Below are positions 17,673-25,994 of a stretch of DNA of 64,000 nucleotides, piece after piece. The notes beneath the pieces are model-generated. The model was not told the origin of the DNA. It was given only the letters and a program-made list of their open reading frames with translations, and did no database searches. The stretch is taken from NCBI GenBank assembly GCA_963704585.1, contig OY969919.1:1488001-1552000 (forward strand), written 5' to 3'. How positions within the stretch are numbered: the stretch's first letter is position 1; each line of letters begins with the position of its first letter. This DNA is from Bog-756 sp963704585 (GTDB lineage: Bacteria; Actinomycetota; Acidimicrobiia; Acidimicrobiales; RAAP-2). The position numbers and the translations under genes were made by a program.

Positions 17673-18533
17673 TCAGTGGGGGTCGTCGGCCGCACCGCCG
17701 ACGGCCGCGCGCCAGGCCGGTGGCCGCTTCTCGATGAAGGCGGCGATGCCCTCGGCCGCCTCGGCGGTCTGGCTGGTCACGGTCAGCATCGCATGGAGGT
17801 ACGGAAGCGCCTCGGTCGCCGCTGAATCGACCACAGCGTAGAACGATTCGCGGCCGAGCCCCATCACGCCCGGCGGCTTCGCCGCGAGCACGGCGGCCAG
17901 CTCGGCCACCTCGGCGTCGAGGCGGTCGTGGGGCACGACCCGCGAGACGAAGCCGATCCGCTCGGCCTCCTCGGCACCGACCACGCGGGCCGTCATCATG
18001 AGCTCGAGCGCCTTTTTGGGGGGCATGGAGCGGAGCATCGGGACCGTCACCATGTAGGGCCAGAGCCCGACGTCGATCTCCGGGGCGCCGAAGCGGGCGC
18101 GCTCGGACGCGACGACGAGGTCGCAGGCGAGGGCGAGACCGAAGCCTCCCGCCATCGCCCACCCCTGGACTCGTGCGACGGTCGGCTTGCCCAGGTGCCA
18201 GAGCTCGCCGAAGAGCTCGGCGAGCCAGCCGCGTGCGTGGTGGTGGTCGCTGAAGCCGTCGCCGGTGCCCCCGGCCCCGCCCGGGATCATCCCCGAGAGG
18301 TCCGCCCCCGCGCAGAAGGCCTGGTCCCCGCTGCCGGCGAGGACCACGACCCGCACCGCCGGGTCGGCCTTGGCGGCCGCGACCTCGCGGCGGAGCCCGG
18401 CGATGACCTCCCAGGTCATGGCGTTGCGACGTTCGGGACGGTCGATGGTGAGGGTCAGGACCGGGCCGCTGCGATCGACGAGGAGGTCGCCGCCGTGCGG
18501 ACCGGCGACAGGGGGCGGGACGTCGTCGGGCAC
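17673..18533 (-). CDS. enoyl-CoA hydratase/isomerase family protein
   Basis: 286-residue crotonase fold. The oxyanion-hole segments are AFCAGADLSGMIPGG and QGWAMAGGFGLALACDLVVA, followed by ARFGAPEIDVGLWPYM. A His-containing insertion (SDHHHARGW) lies between the first two. The protein acts on an acyl-CoA in fatty acid or amino acid breakdown; the residues do not settle hydratase versus isomerase. GTG 18533 lies six bases after a TACCGT -10 element, so the mRNA is probably leaderless. Confidence 0.88.
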   Translation of the reverse strand: MPDDVPPPVAGPHGGDLLVDRSGPVLTLTIDRPERRNAMTWEVIAGLRREVAAAKADPAVRVVVLAGSGDQAFCAGADLSGMIPGGAGGTGDGFSDHHHARGWLAELFGELWHLGKPTVARVQGWAMAGGFGLALACDLVVASERARFGAPEIDVGLWPYMVTVPMLRSMPPKKALELMMTARVVGAEEAERIGFVSRVVPHDRLDAEVAELAAVLAAKPPGVMGLGRESFYAVVDSAATEALPYLHAMLTVTSQTAEAAEGIAAFIEKRPPAWRAAVGGAADDPH

Positions 18534-18539
18534 CGCACG

Positions 18540-18545
18540 ACGGTA
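18540..18545 (-). promoter_or_regulatory. -10 element of the enoyl-CoA hydratase gene (leaderless)
   Basis: TACCGT on the minus strand followed by six bases and GTG 18533. Confidence 0.5.
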
Positions 18546-18569
18546 CTCCGGGTGCGGGTGCGTGGCCGC

Positions 18570-19652
18570 ATGCCCCGCCGTGGTGCCGGAGCACCCCGCT
18601 ACGGTGACGCCATCCCGACCGCGGCCCTGCTCTCCTTCCGTCTCGGCGGGTCCGACGGCGTGTCGGTCGAGGCGGCCAAATGGGCCGGAGCACTGGTCAC
18701 CCTCGGCTACGCGGTCACGACCGTGGCCGGCAACGGTCCGGTCGACCGCCTCCTGCCCGGCCTCGCGATCGGCGCGACGGAGCCTCCGGACCGCGACGAG
18801 CTCGTCGAGGCCCTCGCCGACGCAGACCTCGTCGTGGTCGAGAACCTCTGCTCACTGCCGCTCAACCGGCCCGCCGCGGCGCTGGTGGCCGCGGTCCTCC
18901 GTGGCCGGCCCGCCGTCCTCCACCACCACGATCTGCCCTGGCAGCGCCCGCAGTTCGCCGCCGATCCGCCGCCGCCCGACGACCCGGCCTGGCGCCACGT
19001 GACCATCAACGAGCTGAGCCGCCTCGAGCTGGCCGAGCGCGGGATCGAGGCCGTGACCGTCTACAACGCGTTCGACCTCGGACACGGCCGCGACGGACGC
19101 CGCGGTGCGGCAGGCGAACGCCTGCGGCACGAGCTCGGGCTCGGCACCGGCGACCGCCTCGTCCTGCAGCCGACCCGCGCCATCCCCCGCAAGAACGTGC
19201 GCGGTGGCCTCGAGGTCGCCGCAGCGCTCGGCGCGACCTACTGGCTGCTCGGCCCCGCAGAGGACGGCTACGACGACGAGCTCGCCGAGCTCGTGGGGGC
19301 AGCGTCCTGCCCGGTCGTCCTCGGCGGTCCCGGCGGCGGCACCGTCGACGTGCACGACGCCTACCGCGCGTGCGACGTGGTCGCCCTCCCCTCGACCTGG
19401 GAGGGGTTCGGCAACCCGACGGTCGAGTCGGTCGTCCACCGCCGGCCGCTCGCGATCGGCCCCTACCCGGTCGCCCGGGAGCTCGCTGCCTACGGCTTCC
19501 GGTGGTTCGCCCTCGACGAGGTCGACCGGCTCGGAGCGTGGCTCGAGTCGCCGGACCCGACGCTCCTCGAGCACAACCTCGCCGTCGCGGCGGAGCGGTT
19601 CTCGCTCGACGACCTCCCGGCCCGCCTCGACGCGGCCCTGCCGCCGCACTGA
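18570..19652 (+). CDS. glycosyltransferase, GT4-like
   Basis: About 360 residues. The N-terminal domain has ALLSFRLGGSDGVSVEAAKWAGAL, the nucleotide-sugar glycosyltransferase stretch with donor-side glycines. The C-terminal domain has LQPTRAIPRKNVRGGLEVA and ALPSTWEGFGNPTVES, the E-x7-E-like motif of GT4 retaining enzymes. The target is unknown; gmd nearby suggests surface glycan synthesis. The start is uncertain. ATG 18570 is the nearest clear start but has no ribosome-binding site. A TACGGT element (18600-18605) sits exactly six bases before an in-frame ATC at 18612, the spacing that marks leaderless starts in this window. Confidence 0.78.
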   Translation: MPRRGAGAPRYGDAIPTAALLSFRLGGSDGVSVEAAKWAGALVTLGYAVTTVAGNGPVDRLLPGLAIGATEPPDRDELVEALADADLVVVENLCSLPLNRPAAALVAAVLRGRPAVLHHHDLPWQRPQFAADPPPPDDPAWRHVTINELSRLELAERGIEAVTVYNAFDLGHGRDGRRGAAGERLRHELGLGTGDRLVLQPTRAIPRKNVRGGLEVAAALGATYWLLGPAEDGYDDELAELVGAASCPVVLGGPGGGTVDVHDAYRACDVVALPSTWEGFGNPTVESVVHRRPLAIGPYPVARELAAYGFRWFALDEVDRLGAWLESPDPTLLEHNLAVAAERFSLDDLPARLDAALPPH

Positions 19653-19666
19653 CCGGTGCCCGTGAG

Positions 19667-19722
19667 CTCCGGTGCTCCGGTGCTCCGGTGCTCCGGTGCT
19701 CCGAGGCTCCGAGGCTCCGAGG
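19667..19722. repeat. 8-bp tandem repeat, seven copies
   Basis: Four copies of CTCCGGTG are followed by three of CTCCGAGG, with no interruption, in the gap between the glycosyltransferase and TetR genes. No coding role is possible here. It may vary in copy number between strains. Confidence 0.85.
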
Positions 19723-19742
19723 GGGTAATTCGCAGCCCCGGC

Positions 19743-19748
19743 TACCAT
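19743..19748 (+). promoter_or_regulatory. -10 element of the TetR gene (leaderless)
   Basis: TACCAT followed by seven bases and ATG 19756. It favours this ATG over ATG 19747, which lies inside the element. Confidence 0.45.
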
Positions 19749-19755
19749 GACCGCC

Positions 19756-20448
19756 ATGGCCGCCGGGCTCGCCACCAACCGCGGTCCGGCCGGCCGCACC
19801 GGACGCCCCAACGGCGATGCGGGGTCGCGCCGGCTCACCGCGGACGCCAGGCGCCGCCAGCTTTTCGACGTGGCGCTCTCGCTCTTCGCCGAGCACGGCT
19901 TCGCGGCGACCACCATGGACGACATCGCGGAGGCCGCCGGGGTCACCAAGCCCCTCGTCTACCAGCACTTCGAGTCCAAGCGGGCGCTCTACCTCGAGCT
20001 CATGGACGTGTTCTCGCAGGAGCTCGTCGATCGCATCGTGGCGGCCACCGCCGACGCCGAGGGTCCGCGCCAGCAGGTGGAGTCGGGATTCGCGGCCTAC
20101 TTCGAGCTCATGGTCGCCAACGTGCAGGCCTTCCGCCTCCTCTACGGCCGCGACGCTCCCGACGACCCCGAGCTCGGCGCTGCCCTCCGACGGGTCGAAG
20201 AGACCCTGGCGACCGCCATCGACCCCCTCATCGACGCCGGTCTCGAGCCGGGCCACCGCCTCCTGCTCGCGCACGCGGTGGTCGGCATGGCCGAAGGCGC
20301 AAGCCGCCACTGGCTCGACGTGCACCGTGCCGGGCCCGACGGGGGCGACCCCGCCAGCGAGCGCCGTGAGGCCGACGAGGCCGCCCGCCTCGCGACCCGG
20401 CTGGCCGACCTCGCGTGGGCCGGCCTCCGGCAGGTCCACCGCACCTGA
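19756..20448 (+). CDS. TetR-family transcriptional regulator
   Basis: About 230 residues. Residues ~25-75 carry the TetR helix-turn-helix: RRRQLFDVALSLFAEHGFAATTMDDIAEAAGVTKPLVYQHFESKRALYLEL. The C-terminal ligand domain is helical and of no recognised class. It probably represses nearby or fatty-acid-related genes; the target is not known from sequence. The start at ATG 19756 is set by the -10 element seven bases upstream. Confidence 0.9.
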   Translation: MAAGLATNRGPAGRTGRPNGDAGSRRLTADARRRQLFDVALSLFAEHGFAATTMDDIAEAAGVTKPLVYQHFESKRALYLELMDVFSQELVDRIVAATADAEGPRQQVESGFAAYFELMVANVQAFRLLYGRDAPDDPELGAALRRVEETLATAIDPLIDAGLEPGHRLLLAHAVVGMAEGASRHWLDVHRAGPDGGDPASERREADEAARLATRLADLAWAGLRQVHRT

Positions 20449-20522
20449 CCTGCGACGCCCCGTCCGGCGCCGCAGCGCGACCACCCGGCCGGACACCCGG
20501 GACGAAAACCCGACAAAAGCAG

Positions 20523-20528
20523 TAAGGT
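20523..20528 (+). promoter_or_regulatory. -10 element of the DUF4395 gene (leaderless)
   Basis: TAAGGT, six bases, then GTG 20535. The surrounding stretch is unusually A-rich for this window. Confidence 0.5.
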
Positions 20529-20534
20529 ATTGCC

Positions 20535-21035
20535 GTGTTCTCCTTCCCGAACCCGGTCGACGAGTACGCGGCACGGACGGTCGCGACCGGGGTCTTCCTC
20601 CTCTGCGTGGCCACGATCGCTGCCGGGGCAGGCTGGCTCCTCGTCCCGCTCGCCTACGGCTTCTGGGCGCGGGTGCTCACCGGCCCGACGCTGAGTCCGC
20701 TCGGCCGGCTGGCCACCCGGGTCGTGGCGCCGAGGCTCCCCGGTCGGCCGCGCCTCGTGCCCGGGCCCCCGAAGCGCTTCGCGCAGGGCATCGGCGTCGC
20801 GTTCTCGACGACCGCGCTCCTCCTCTACTTCGGTGGCGGCTTCACGGCCGCTGCGTGGGTGGTCACCGGCCTGCTGGCGGCGGCGGCCTTCCTCGAGGCC
20901 GCCTTCGGCATCTGCCTCGGATGCACGGTCTTCGCGGGGCTCATGCGCGCCGGCGTGATCCCGGCGTCGGTCTGCGAGTCCTGCGCGGACGTGACGCGCC
21001 ACCATCCGGAGCTCGCCGAGGCCGCCCGGGGCTGA
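20535..21035 (+). CDS. DUF4395-like membrane protein
   Basis: 166 residues with about four membrane helices. The N-terminal FPNPVDEYAARTVATGVF and the cysteine-containing AAFGICLGCTVFAGLMR are typical of DUF4395 proteins, which often accompany thioredoxin/thiosulfate-handling genes. Another cysteine pair, VCESCADVT, is near the C-terminus. Function is unknown; the cysteines suggest redox or metal binding (inference). Confidence 0.72.
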   Translation: MFSFPNPVDEYAARTVATGVFLLCVATIAAGAGWLLVPLAYGFWARVLTGPTLSPLGRLATRVVAPRLPGRPRLVPGPPKRFAQGIGVAFSTTALLLYFGGGFTAAAWVVTGLLAAAAFLEAAFGICLGCTVFAGLMRAGVIPASVCESCADVTRHHPELAEAARG

Positions 21036-21059
21036 CCCGACGCCACGCCCCGGCGCCGT

Positions 21060-21623
21060 TCAGCGGAGCCGGGGCAGGAGCACCGCGCAGAGCCCGGCCA
21101 GCTCGCGGGCGCACGCGCGGTACGCCTCGTCCTCGCGACCGGCTGGATCGTCCACGTCCTCCCACGGCTCGATCGCCGTCCCCGCCAGGTCGAGGGCGGC
21201 GATCCGATCGGCGAGCGGCTCGGGACCGTCCGACAGGTCGCGGCAGAGCCGCTTGATCGTCGCGGTGCAGGCCGCCGCCTCCGGATGGATGCGCCGGATG
21301 TAGGCCACGTGCTCACCGGCCATCGCACAGATGAGACCCGCCCCGGCCACGTCGGCCTCGGTGAGCTGGTGGCTGCGGTGGCCGTCGGCACCCGCCCCGA
21401 CCGCGAGCAGGGCGTCGCGCGTCCGGCGGCTCATCGGCTGTCCCTCGACCACGTGGGTCCCCGCGGTCACGATGCGCAGCGGCGCGGGCGCGAGCATCGC
21501 GCCGGCCATCACCGAGCGCGCCGCGTTGCCCGTACAGAGCGTGACCAGGCAGAACGGCGCGGGATCCCTCGCACCCTCGCCTCGCACCGGGGTCACGGTA
21601 GCCGACGACGCCCCCGACTCCAC
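21060..21623 (-). CDS. low-molecular-weight protein tyrosine phosphatase / arsenate reductase-like
   Basis: 187 residues. The phosphate loop reads LCTGNAARSVMA, a CxxNxxRS form of the LMW-PTP C-x5-R-S motif, close to the N-terminus. The acid stretch EPWEDVDDPAG near residue 150 supplies the Asp-Pro of the family. The fold serves both tyrosine phosphatases and thioredoxin-coupled arsenate reductases, and sequence does not decide between them. The first ~25 residues look disordered, so the true start may be later than GTG 21623. Confidence 0.75.
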   Translation of the reverse strand: MESGASSATVTPVRGEGARDPAPFCLVTLCTGNAARSVMAGAMLAPAPLRIVTAGTHVVEGQPMSRRTRDALLAVGAGADGHRSHQLTEADVAGAGLICAMAGEHVAYIRRIHPEAAACTATIKRLCRDLSDGPEPLADRIAALDLAGTAIEPWEDVDDPAGREDEAYRACARELAGLCAVLLPRLR

Positions 21624-21709
21624 TCAAGGCCGGGCGGACTCCGGCCGATGCATGGATGAGCAGCGGTGTTCGCCGTCCGCACGGCGTGCCGCGCAGCGAA
21701 GGGACGCGC

Positions 21710-22088
21710 ATGTCGAGACGGAGCCCGTGGGAGGTCCTCGGGGTCGAGGAGGGGGCTCCCTACGAGACGGTGCGGCGCGCGTTCCGCTGGCGCGTGAAGC
21801 AGACCCACCCCGACGCGGGCGGCGACGAAGCCGAGTTCGAGGCCGTGATCCGCGCGGTACCGGGTCGTGAGCCGCACGACGGTCCGGCGGGACGGCACCC
21901 CCGACCGACGCGCCGGGCGGCCACGGGCCGCGCGGGCGGCCACCCCGCCAGGCCCCACACCCCCGGCCGGCACCACCACGACGGGCGAGGAGCGTCCCGC
22001 CCGGTCGGACTTCTCGACGATCCTCGACGGGGAGATGTTCCGCGTCCGCCGCGCCGGGCGGGGCGAGGCGGTGCGATCCGCCGGCTGA
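21710..22088 (+). pseudogene. short J-domain (DnaJ-like) protein with a one-base frameshift
   Basis: ATG 21710 opens SPWEVLGVEEGAPYETVRRAF and the Hsp70-stimulating HPD motif (QTHPDAGG). After EFEAVIRA the frame fails. Removing one G in 21854-21857 gives AYRVVSRTT, the expected end of a J domain, and the frame then runs on to the stop at 22088. The span of 379 bases is one more than a multiple of three. The restored product would be 125 residues: J domain plus a disordered Pro/Thr/Ala-rich tail. It may be an assembly error. Confidence 0.7.
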
Positions 22089-22155
22089 GCGGGTACGGGT
22101 ACGTGCAGGGTTGCACTCGACGGGCACGGGCGCGACAACGGAAGAGGACGGGGTG

Positions 22156-22446
22156 ATGCCCATGACCGAAGAAGAGCTCGGCCGGACGGTCGACGAGGTG
22201 CTCGAGTCCGCGTGGTCCCGAGAGCGCCGGCGTGCCACCCGGCGTGCCGCGTGGTCGGACGCCGGACGGCTGGTCGCGGGACTCGGCGCCCTCGTCGGGC
22301 TCGGGCTCCTGATGCGGCTGCTCTTCGGCGTGGTCGTGCCGTGGACCTGCTTCGCCTTCGTCGGGGCGCTCTGCGTGATGGCCGTCCTGCACGCTGCAGG
22401 CAACCAGCCCCACCTCCGGCGCGGCCGGGTCGGTCCCGAGCGCTGA
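22156..22446 (+). CDS. small two-helix membrane protein
   Basis: 96 residues: an acidic N-terminus (TEEELGRTVDEVLES), a basic stretch (RERRRATRRAAW), then two hydrophobic segments (LVAGLGALVGLGLLMRLLFG and PWTCFAFVGALCVMAVLHAAG). No recognised family. ATG 22156 follows a purine-rich GGAAGAGG, though ATG 22162 is also possible. It may be translated with the J-domain gene upstream. Confidence 0.6.
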   Translation: MPMTEEELGRTVDEVLESAWSRERRRATRRAAWSDAGRLVAGLGALVGLGLLMRLLFGVVVPWTCFAFVGALCVMAVLHAAGNQPHLRRGRVGPER

Positions 22447-22449
22447 TCA

Positions 22450-22746
22450 GCCGGGCCGGTCGGCGAGGAAGGCCGCCCGGTAGGCGGCGAACCGATCGTC
22501 GAGCGCAGCGAGCTGCCGACCCGTGCGGCGCTGTCAGCGGTCCTCGCGGCTGCGGCCGCACGCGGAGAGCCGTGCGGGGACGCCGACGCCGAGACCGTCT
22601 TCGACCTGCTGCGCGGGGCGACCATGGTGCGCGCTCTGACCGTCGGCGACGCGGACCTCGACGCGTTCGCGCGACGCCTCACCCCCGCGCTGGCCCGCCT
22701 CTGCCGGCGTGACGCCGGAGTTGGTGTCAGCGCGTCTGCTAGTTGA
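22450..22746 (+). pseudogene. possible remnant of a TetR-type C-terminal domain
   Basis: The frame after the stop at 22446 stays open for 99 codons without a good start. It reads coding-like sequence such as RSELPTRAALSAVLAAAARG, ETVFDLLRGATMVRALTVGD and LDAFARRLTPALARLC. The alternation of helices and the R-x-L-x-x-G/D-x-x-L-D-x-F pattern resembles the C-terminal ligand domain of TetR regulators. It ends inside the 3' end of the acyl-CoA dehydrogenase gene. Without an N-terminal DNA-binding half it looks like a decayed copy; this is a weak call. Confidence 0.35.
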
Positions 22747-23953
22747 TATGGACGCCCGACACCGCGCGGGCGATGATCAGCCGCTGGATCTCGGAGGTCC
22801 CCTCGAAGATGGTGAAGATCTTCGAGTCGCGGTGCCACCGTTCCACCGGGTGCTCGCGGATGTAGCCGTAGCCGCCCATGACCTGGATGGCCTCCTCGGT
22901 CACCCAGGTCGCGGTCTCGCCGGCGAAGAGCTTCGACATCGAGCCCTCGCCGGCCATGAAGTCCCGCCCGTTGCGGCCCATCCACGACGCCCGCCAGATC
23001 AACAGCCGTGAGGCGTCGATCCGCGTCTTCATGTCGGCGAACTTGAAGGCGATCCCCTGGTTCTCGATGATCCTGCGACCGAAGGCCTTGCGCTCCTTCG
23101 CGTAGTCGAGGGCGTACTCGTACGCGGCCCGTGCGATGCCGAGCGCCTGAGCGCCCACGGCCGGACGGGACGCCTCGAAGGTCTTCATCGCGGCCTGGCT
23201 CGCCGACCGCTTGCCCTCCTTCGCCCGGGCGATGCGCTCGTCGAGCTTCTCCTTGCCGCCGAGGAGGCAGCTGCCCGGCACCCGGACGTCGTCGAGGATC
23301 ACCTCGGCCGTGTGCGAGGCGCGGATCCCCATCTTCTGGAACTTCTGGCCCTGGCTCAGGCCCGGGGTCTTCGGTGGCACGATGAAGCTGGCCTGCCCGC
23401 GGGCGCCGAGCTCGGGATCGACCGAGGCGACCACCACGTGGATGTCGGCGAGGCCGCCGTTGGTGATCCAGGTCTTCGTCCCGTTGATCACCCACTCGTC
23501 CTTGGCCTCGTCGTAGACGGCGCGCGTCCGCAGCGACGAGACGTCCGAGCCGGCGTCCGCCTCGGAGACCGCGAAGGCGGCCATCTGGATCTTCTCGGGG
23601 GTGCCGAAGCACTGCGGACCCCACTCGAGCAGCTGCTCGGTGGTGCCGTTCGATGCGATGCCGGCGAGGCCCAGCGTCGAGCCGAGGATGGCCAGGGTGA
23701 TCCCGGCGTCGCCCCAGGAGAGCTCCTCGGCCGCGACCGGCAGGAGCAGGCCGCTCTCGTCGAAGAAGGCCTGGGAGATGAAGTCGAACGAGTACAGGCC
23801 GATCCGCGCGGCCTCCTCGATGATCGGCCAGGGGGTCTCCTCCCGCTCGTCCCACTCGTGGGCGGCAGGCCGGATCACGCTCTCCGCGAAGTCGTGGACC
23901 CACTTCTGGATCTGCAGCTGGTCCTCGGTGAGATCCAACGAGAACTCGGCCAT
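22739..23953 (-). CDS. acyl-CoA dehydrogenase
   Basis: 404 residues with the three domains of flavin acyl-CoA dehydrogenases. Visible motifs are AAFAVSEADAGSDVSSLRT (flavin/substrate site), ARAAYEYALDYAKERKAFGRRIIENQG, and the C-terminal VMGGYGYIREHPVERWHRDSKI followed by FEGTSEIQRLIIAR. It introduces the 2,3-double bond of an acyl-CoA and passes electrons to ETF. A GGAGGG ribosome-binding site precedes ATG 23953. A palindrome over a predicted -10 element about 110 bp upstream suggests repression by a TetR-type regulator. Confidence 0.93.
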   Translation of the reverse strand: MAEFSLDLTEDQLQIQKWVHDFAESVIRPAAHEWDEREETPWPIIEEAARIGLYSFDFISQAFFDESGLLLPVAAEELSWGDAGITLAILGSTLGLAGIASNGTTEQLLEWGPQCFGTPEKIQMAAFAVSEADAGSDVSSLRTRAVYDEAKDEWVINGTKTWITNGGLADIHVVVASVDPELGARGQASFIVPPKTPGLSQGQKFQKMGIRASHTAEVILDDVRVPGSCLLGGKEKLDERIARAKEGKRSASQAAMKTFEASRPAVGAQALGIARAAYEYALDYAKERKAFGRRIIENQGIAFKFADMKTRIDASRLLIWRASWMGRNGRDFMAGEGSMSKLFAGETATWVTEEAIQVMGGYGYIREHPVERWHRDSKIFTIFEGTSEIQRLIIARAVSGVHIN

Positions 23954-24057
23954 GGCGGTCCCTCCGTTCTGGCCCGGACGGGCCGTTCGCCCAGGCGGCC
24001 CGCGCTCGGCGTCGGGCAGCCGCGCCGGCCCGCAGCGGGGCGCCCGGCGGGCGGGGC

Positions 24058-24077
24058 TGGTTACTCAATGGTAACCA
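24058..24077 (-). promoter_or_regulatory. palindromic operator over the -10 of the acyl-CoA dehydrogenase promoter
   Basis: TGGTTAC-TCAATG-GTAACCA is a perfect 7-bp inverted repeat. On the minus strand it contains TACCAT (24068-24073), a fitting -10 element. The AT-richer palindrome stands out in GC-rich surroundings. A dimeric regulator bound here would block transcription of the dehydrogenase gene (inference). Confidence 0.55.
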
Positions 24078-24181
24078 AGAACGGACGCGCGCGCCAGCCA
24101 CGCGGACCGGAGGGGAACCAGCGGCGCGGTCGGCACCGCCGCGGTTGGGAGGGCGGCCGCAAGGGCCGCGGGGAGGGTGCC

Positions 24182-24394
24182 CTAGGCCGGCTGCACCACG
24201 CGGACGTCGACTGCCTGGAGCCCCTTCGGGCCCTCCTGCAGGTCGAACTCGACCGCCTGGCCCTCTTCGAGCGAGCGGAAGCCGCTCATCTGGATCGCAG
24301 AGTGGTGCACGAAGACGTCGGCACCACCGTCAGGCTGTGAGATGAAGCCGAAGCCCTTCTCGGCGTTGAACCACTTGACTGTCCCGGAAGCCAC
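24182..24394 (-). CDS. cspA: cold-shock domain protein
   Basis: 70 residues. The RNA-binding motifs GTVKWFNAEKGFGFI (RNP1) and DVFVHHSAI (RNP2) are intact. Such proteins melt RNA structure and act as RNA chaperones. GTG 24394 is preceded by AAGGAAAGGG. A promoter with recognisable -35 and -10 elements about 115-145 bases upstream gives a ~110-base untranslated leader, as is common for csp genes. Confidence 0.96.
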   Translation of the reverse strand: MASGTVKWFNAEKGFGFISQPDGGADVFVHHSAIQMSGFRSLEEGQAVEFDLQEGPKGLQAVDVRVVQPA

Positions 24395-24510
24395 GGTGGC
24401 ATTCCCCTTTCCTTCACCAGCATTGGTGCACAGGTGCCCCCGGTTCGCTGCCCGGACCGCTCGGTGGAGCGGAGCCACGACCCCGACGTAGGAGTGCGCC
24501 TGCAGCGCAG

Positions 24511-24538
24511 ACGCTAGCAGCCTGCCCGGGCGAAGCAA
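24511..24538 (-). promoter_or_regulatory. promoter of the cold-shock gene
   Basis: On the minus strand TTGCTT (24533-24538) and TAGCGT (24511-24516) are separated by 16 bases. The start site would be near 24504, leaving a leader of about 110 bases before the GTG. Between this promoter and the cysS stop I see nothing else. Confidence 0.45.
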
Positions 24539-24587
24539 CCGGAGATCGTCCGGCCACCTCGCTGTTCACGCAGCGTTCATCAACGAT

Positions 24588-25988
24588 TCATCGGCGACGG
24601 ATCCGCGTGCCGTCCGGACCGTCCTCGACGAGCCAGCCGGACGCTTCGAGCTCTGCGCGCAGCGCGTCGGCACGCGCCCAGTCGCGCTCGCCACGCGCGG
24701 TGTCGCGATCGCGCACGCGCGCCGCGGTCACGTCGTCGATCTGGGCCGTGTCACGCGTACCGAGCGCGAGCCCGAGCGCGCCGCAGAGCAGCCCGACGGT
24801 CGACGCGGCACGGTGGGCGCGCGCCGCGTCCCCCGCATCGGCCGCGGCGTTGGCTTCGCGCACGAGGTCGAAGACGACCGCGAGCGCGCCCGCGGTGTCG
24901 AGGTCGTCGTCCATCCGTCCGCGGAATCGCGTGATCGCGCGGGCGTCGAGCGCATCGTCCTCCGCGCCGGGAGCGGGACCGACCACGGGACCCGCACCGG
25001 TGAGGTCGGGAAGGTCGAAGCGACGGGCGAGCTCGTCGAGCCGTGCGAGTCCCGACTCGGCATCGCCCACCGTCTCGGGGGTGACCTCGATCGGTGAGCG
25101 ATAGTGCGAGCGCAGGACGAGCAGCCGGTACGCGCGGGGGTCGCCCCTGGTCAACAGGTCTTCGAGCGAGGTGAAGTTGCCGAGCGACTTCGACATCTTC
25201 TCGCCGCCGGCCATCACCCACCCGTTGTGGACCCAGTGGTGGGCGAAGTCGCGCCCCGCGGCGACCGCCTGGGCCCGCTCGTTCTCGTGGTGAGGGAAGG
25301 CGAGGTCGAGCCCGCCTCCGTGCAGCTCGAATCCGTCGCCGAGCAGGTCGAGCGACATCACCACGCACTCGGTGTGCCACCCCGGCCGTCCCGGGCCCCA
25401 CGGCGAGTCCCAGGTCGGCTCGCCCGGCTTGGCCTTCTTCCAGAGGGCGAAGTCGAGCGGGGAGCGCTTCTCCTCGGCGTGCTCGACCCGTGCCCCGGCA
25501 CGGAGGGTGTCGAGCGGCTGGCGCGCGAGCAGGCCGTAGCCCGGCACCTGGTCGACGGCGAGGTAGACGCCGTCGGCGGTCTCGTACGCGACGCCGCGCT
25601 CGACCAGCTCGCCGATGAGCGCGACCATGCGATCGACGTACCCGGTCGCGTGCGGGGTCTCGTCGGGACGCAGCACGCCGAGGGCGTCCATCGCGTCCCA
25701 CCAGACCGCCTCGTACGTCGCGGCGAGCGTCGCCTCGTCGGTCCCGCGCTCGGCCGCGCGCTCGATGATCTTGTCGTCGATGTCGGTGATGTTGGAGACG
25801 TAGGTGACCTCGAGCCCGCAGAAGAGGAGGTACCGCCGGAGGACGTCGAAGACGAGCGAGAAGCGGCCGTGGCCGAGATGGGGCGCGTCGTAGACGGTCG
25901 GGCCGCACACGTACATCGACACCGCGCCCGGCCGCCGCAGCTGCAGCGGTCGGACCTTGCCGGTCGCCGTGTCGTGGAGGGTGAGCAC
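24588..25988 (-). CDS. cysS: cysteinyl-tRNA synthetase
   Basis: 466 residues. It carries YVCGPTVYDAPHLGHGRFSLVFDVLRRYL (the HIGH-type motif reads HLGH), the zinc-site stretch GRPGWHTECVVMS and GGGLDLAFPHHENERAQ, and the KMSKS motif in GGEKMSKSLGNF. A C-terminal helical domain is present, so it is the full synthetase and not the shorter mycothiol ligase MshC. GTG 25988 lies seven bases after a minus-strand TACCGT. It is divergent from valS with overlapping promoters. Confidence 0.96.
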   Translation of the reverse strand: MLTLHDTATGKVRPLQLRRPGAVSMYVCGPTVYDAPHLGHGRFSLVFDVLRRYLLFCGLEVTYVSNITDIDDKIIERAAERGTDEATLAATYEAVWWDAMDALGVLRPDETPHATGYVDRMVALIGELVERGVAYETADGVYLAVDQVPGYGLLARQPLDTLRAGARVEHAEEKRSPLDFALWKKAKPGEPTWDSPWGPGRPGWHTECVVMSLDLLGDGFELHGGGLDLAFPHHENERAQAVAAGRDFAHHWVHNGWVMAGGEKMSKSLGNFTSLEDLLTRGDPRAYRLLVLRSHYRSPIEVTPETVGDAESGLARLDELARRFDLPDLTGAGPVVGPAPGAEDDALDARAITRFRGRMDDDLDTAGALAVVFDLVREANAAADAGDAARAHRAASTVGLLCGALGLALGTRDTAQIDDVTAARVRDRDTARGERDWARADALRAELEASGWLVEDGPDGTRIRRR

Positions 25989-25994
25989 GCAGGG

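Noticed and set aside
24588..25988. Mycothiol ligase MshC instead of cysteinyl-tRNA synthetase
   Set aside because: At 466 residues it has the C-terminal anticodon-binding region and a full KMSKS motif; MshC is shorter and lacks that region.
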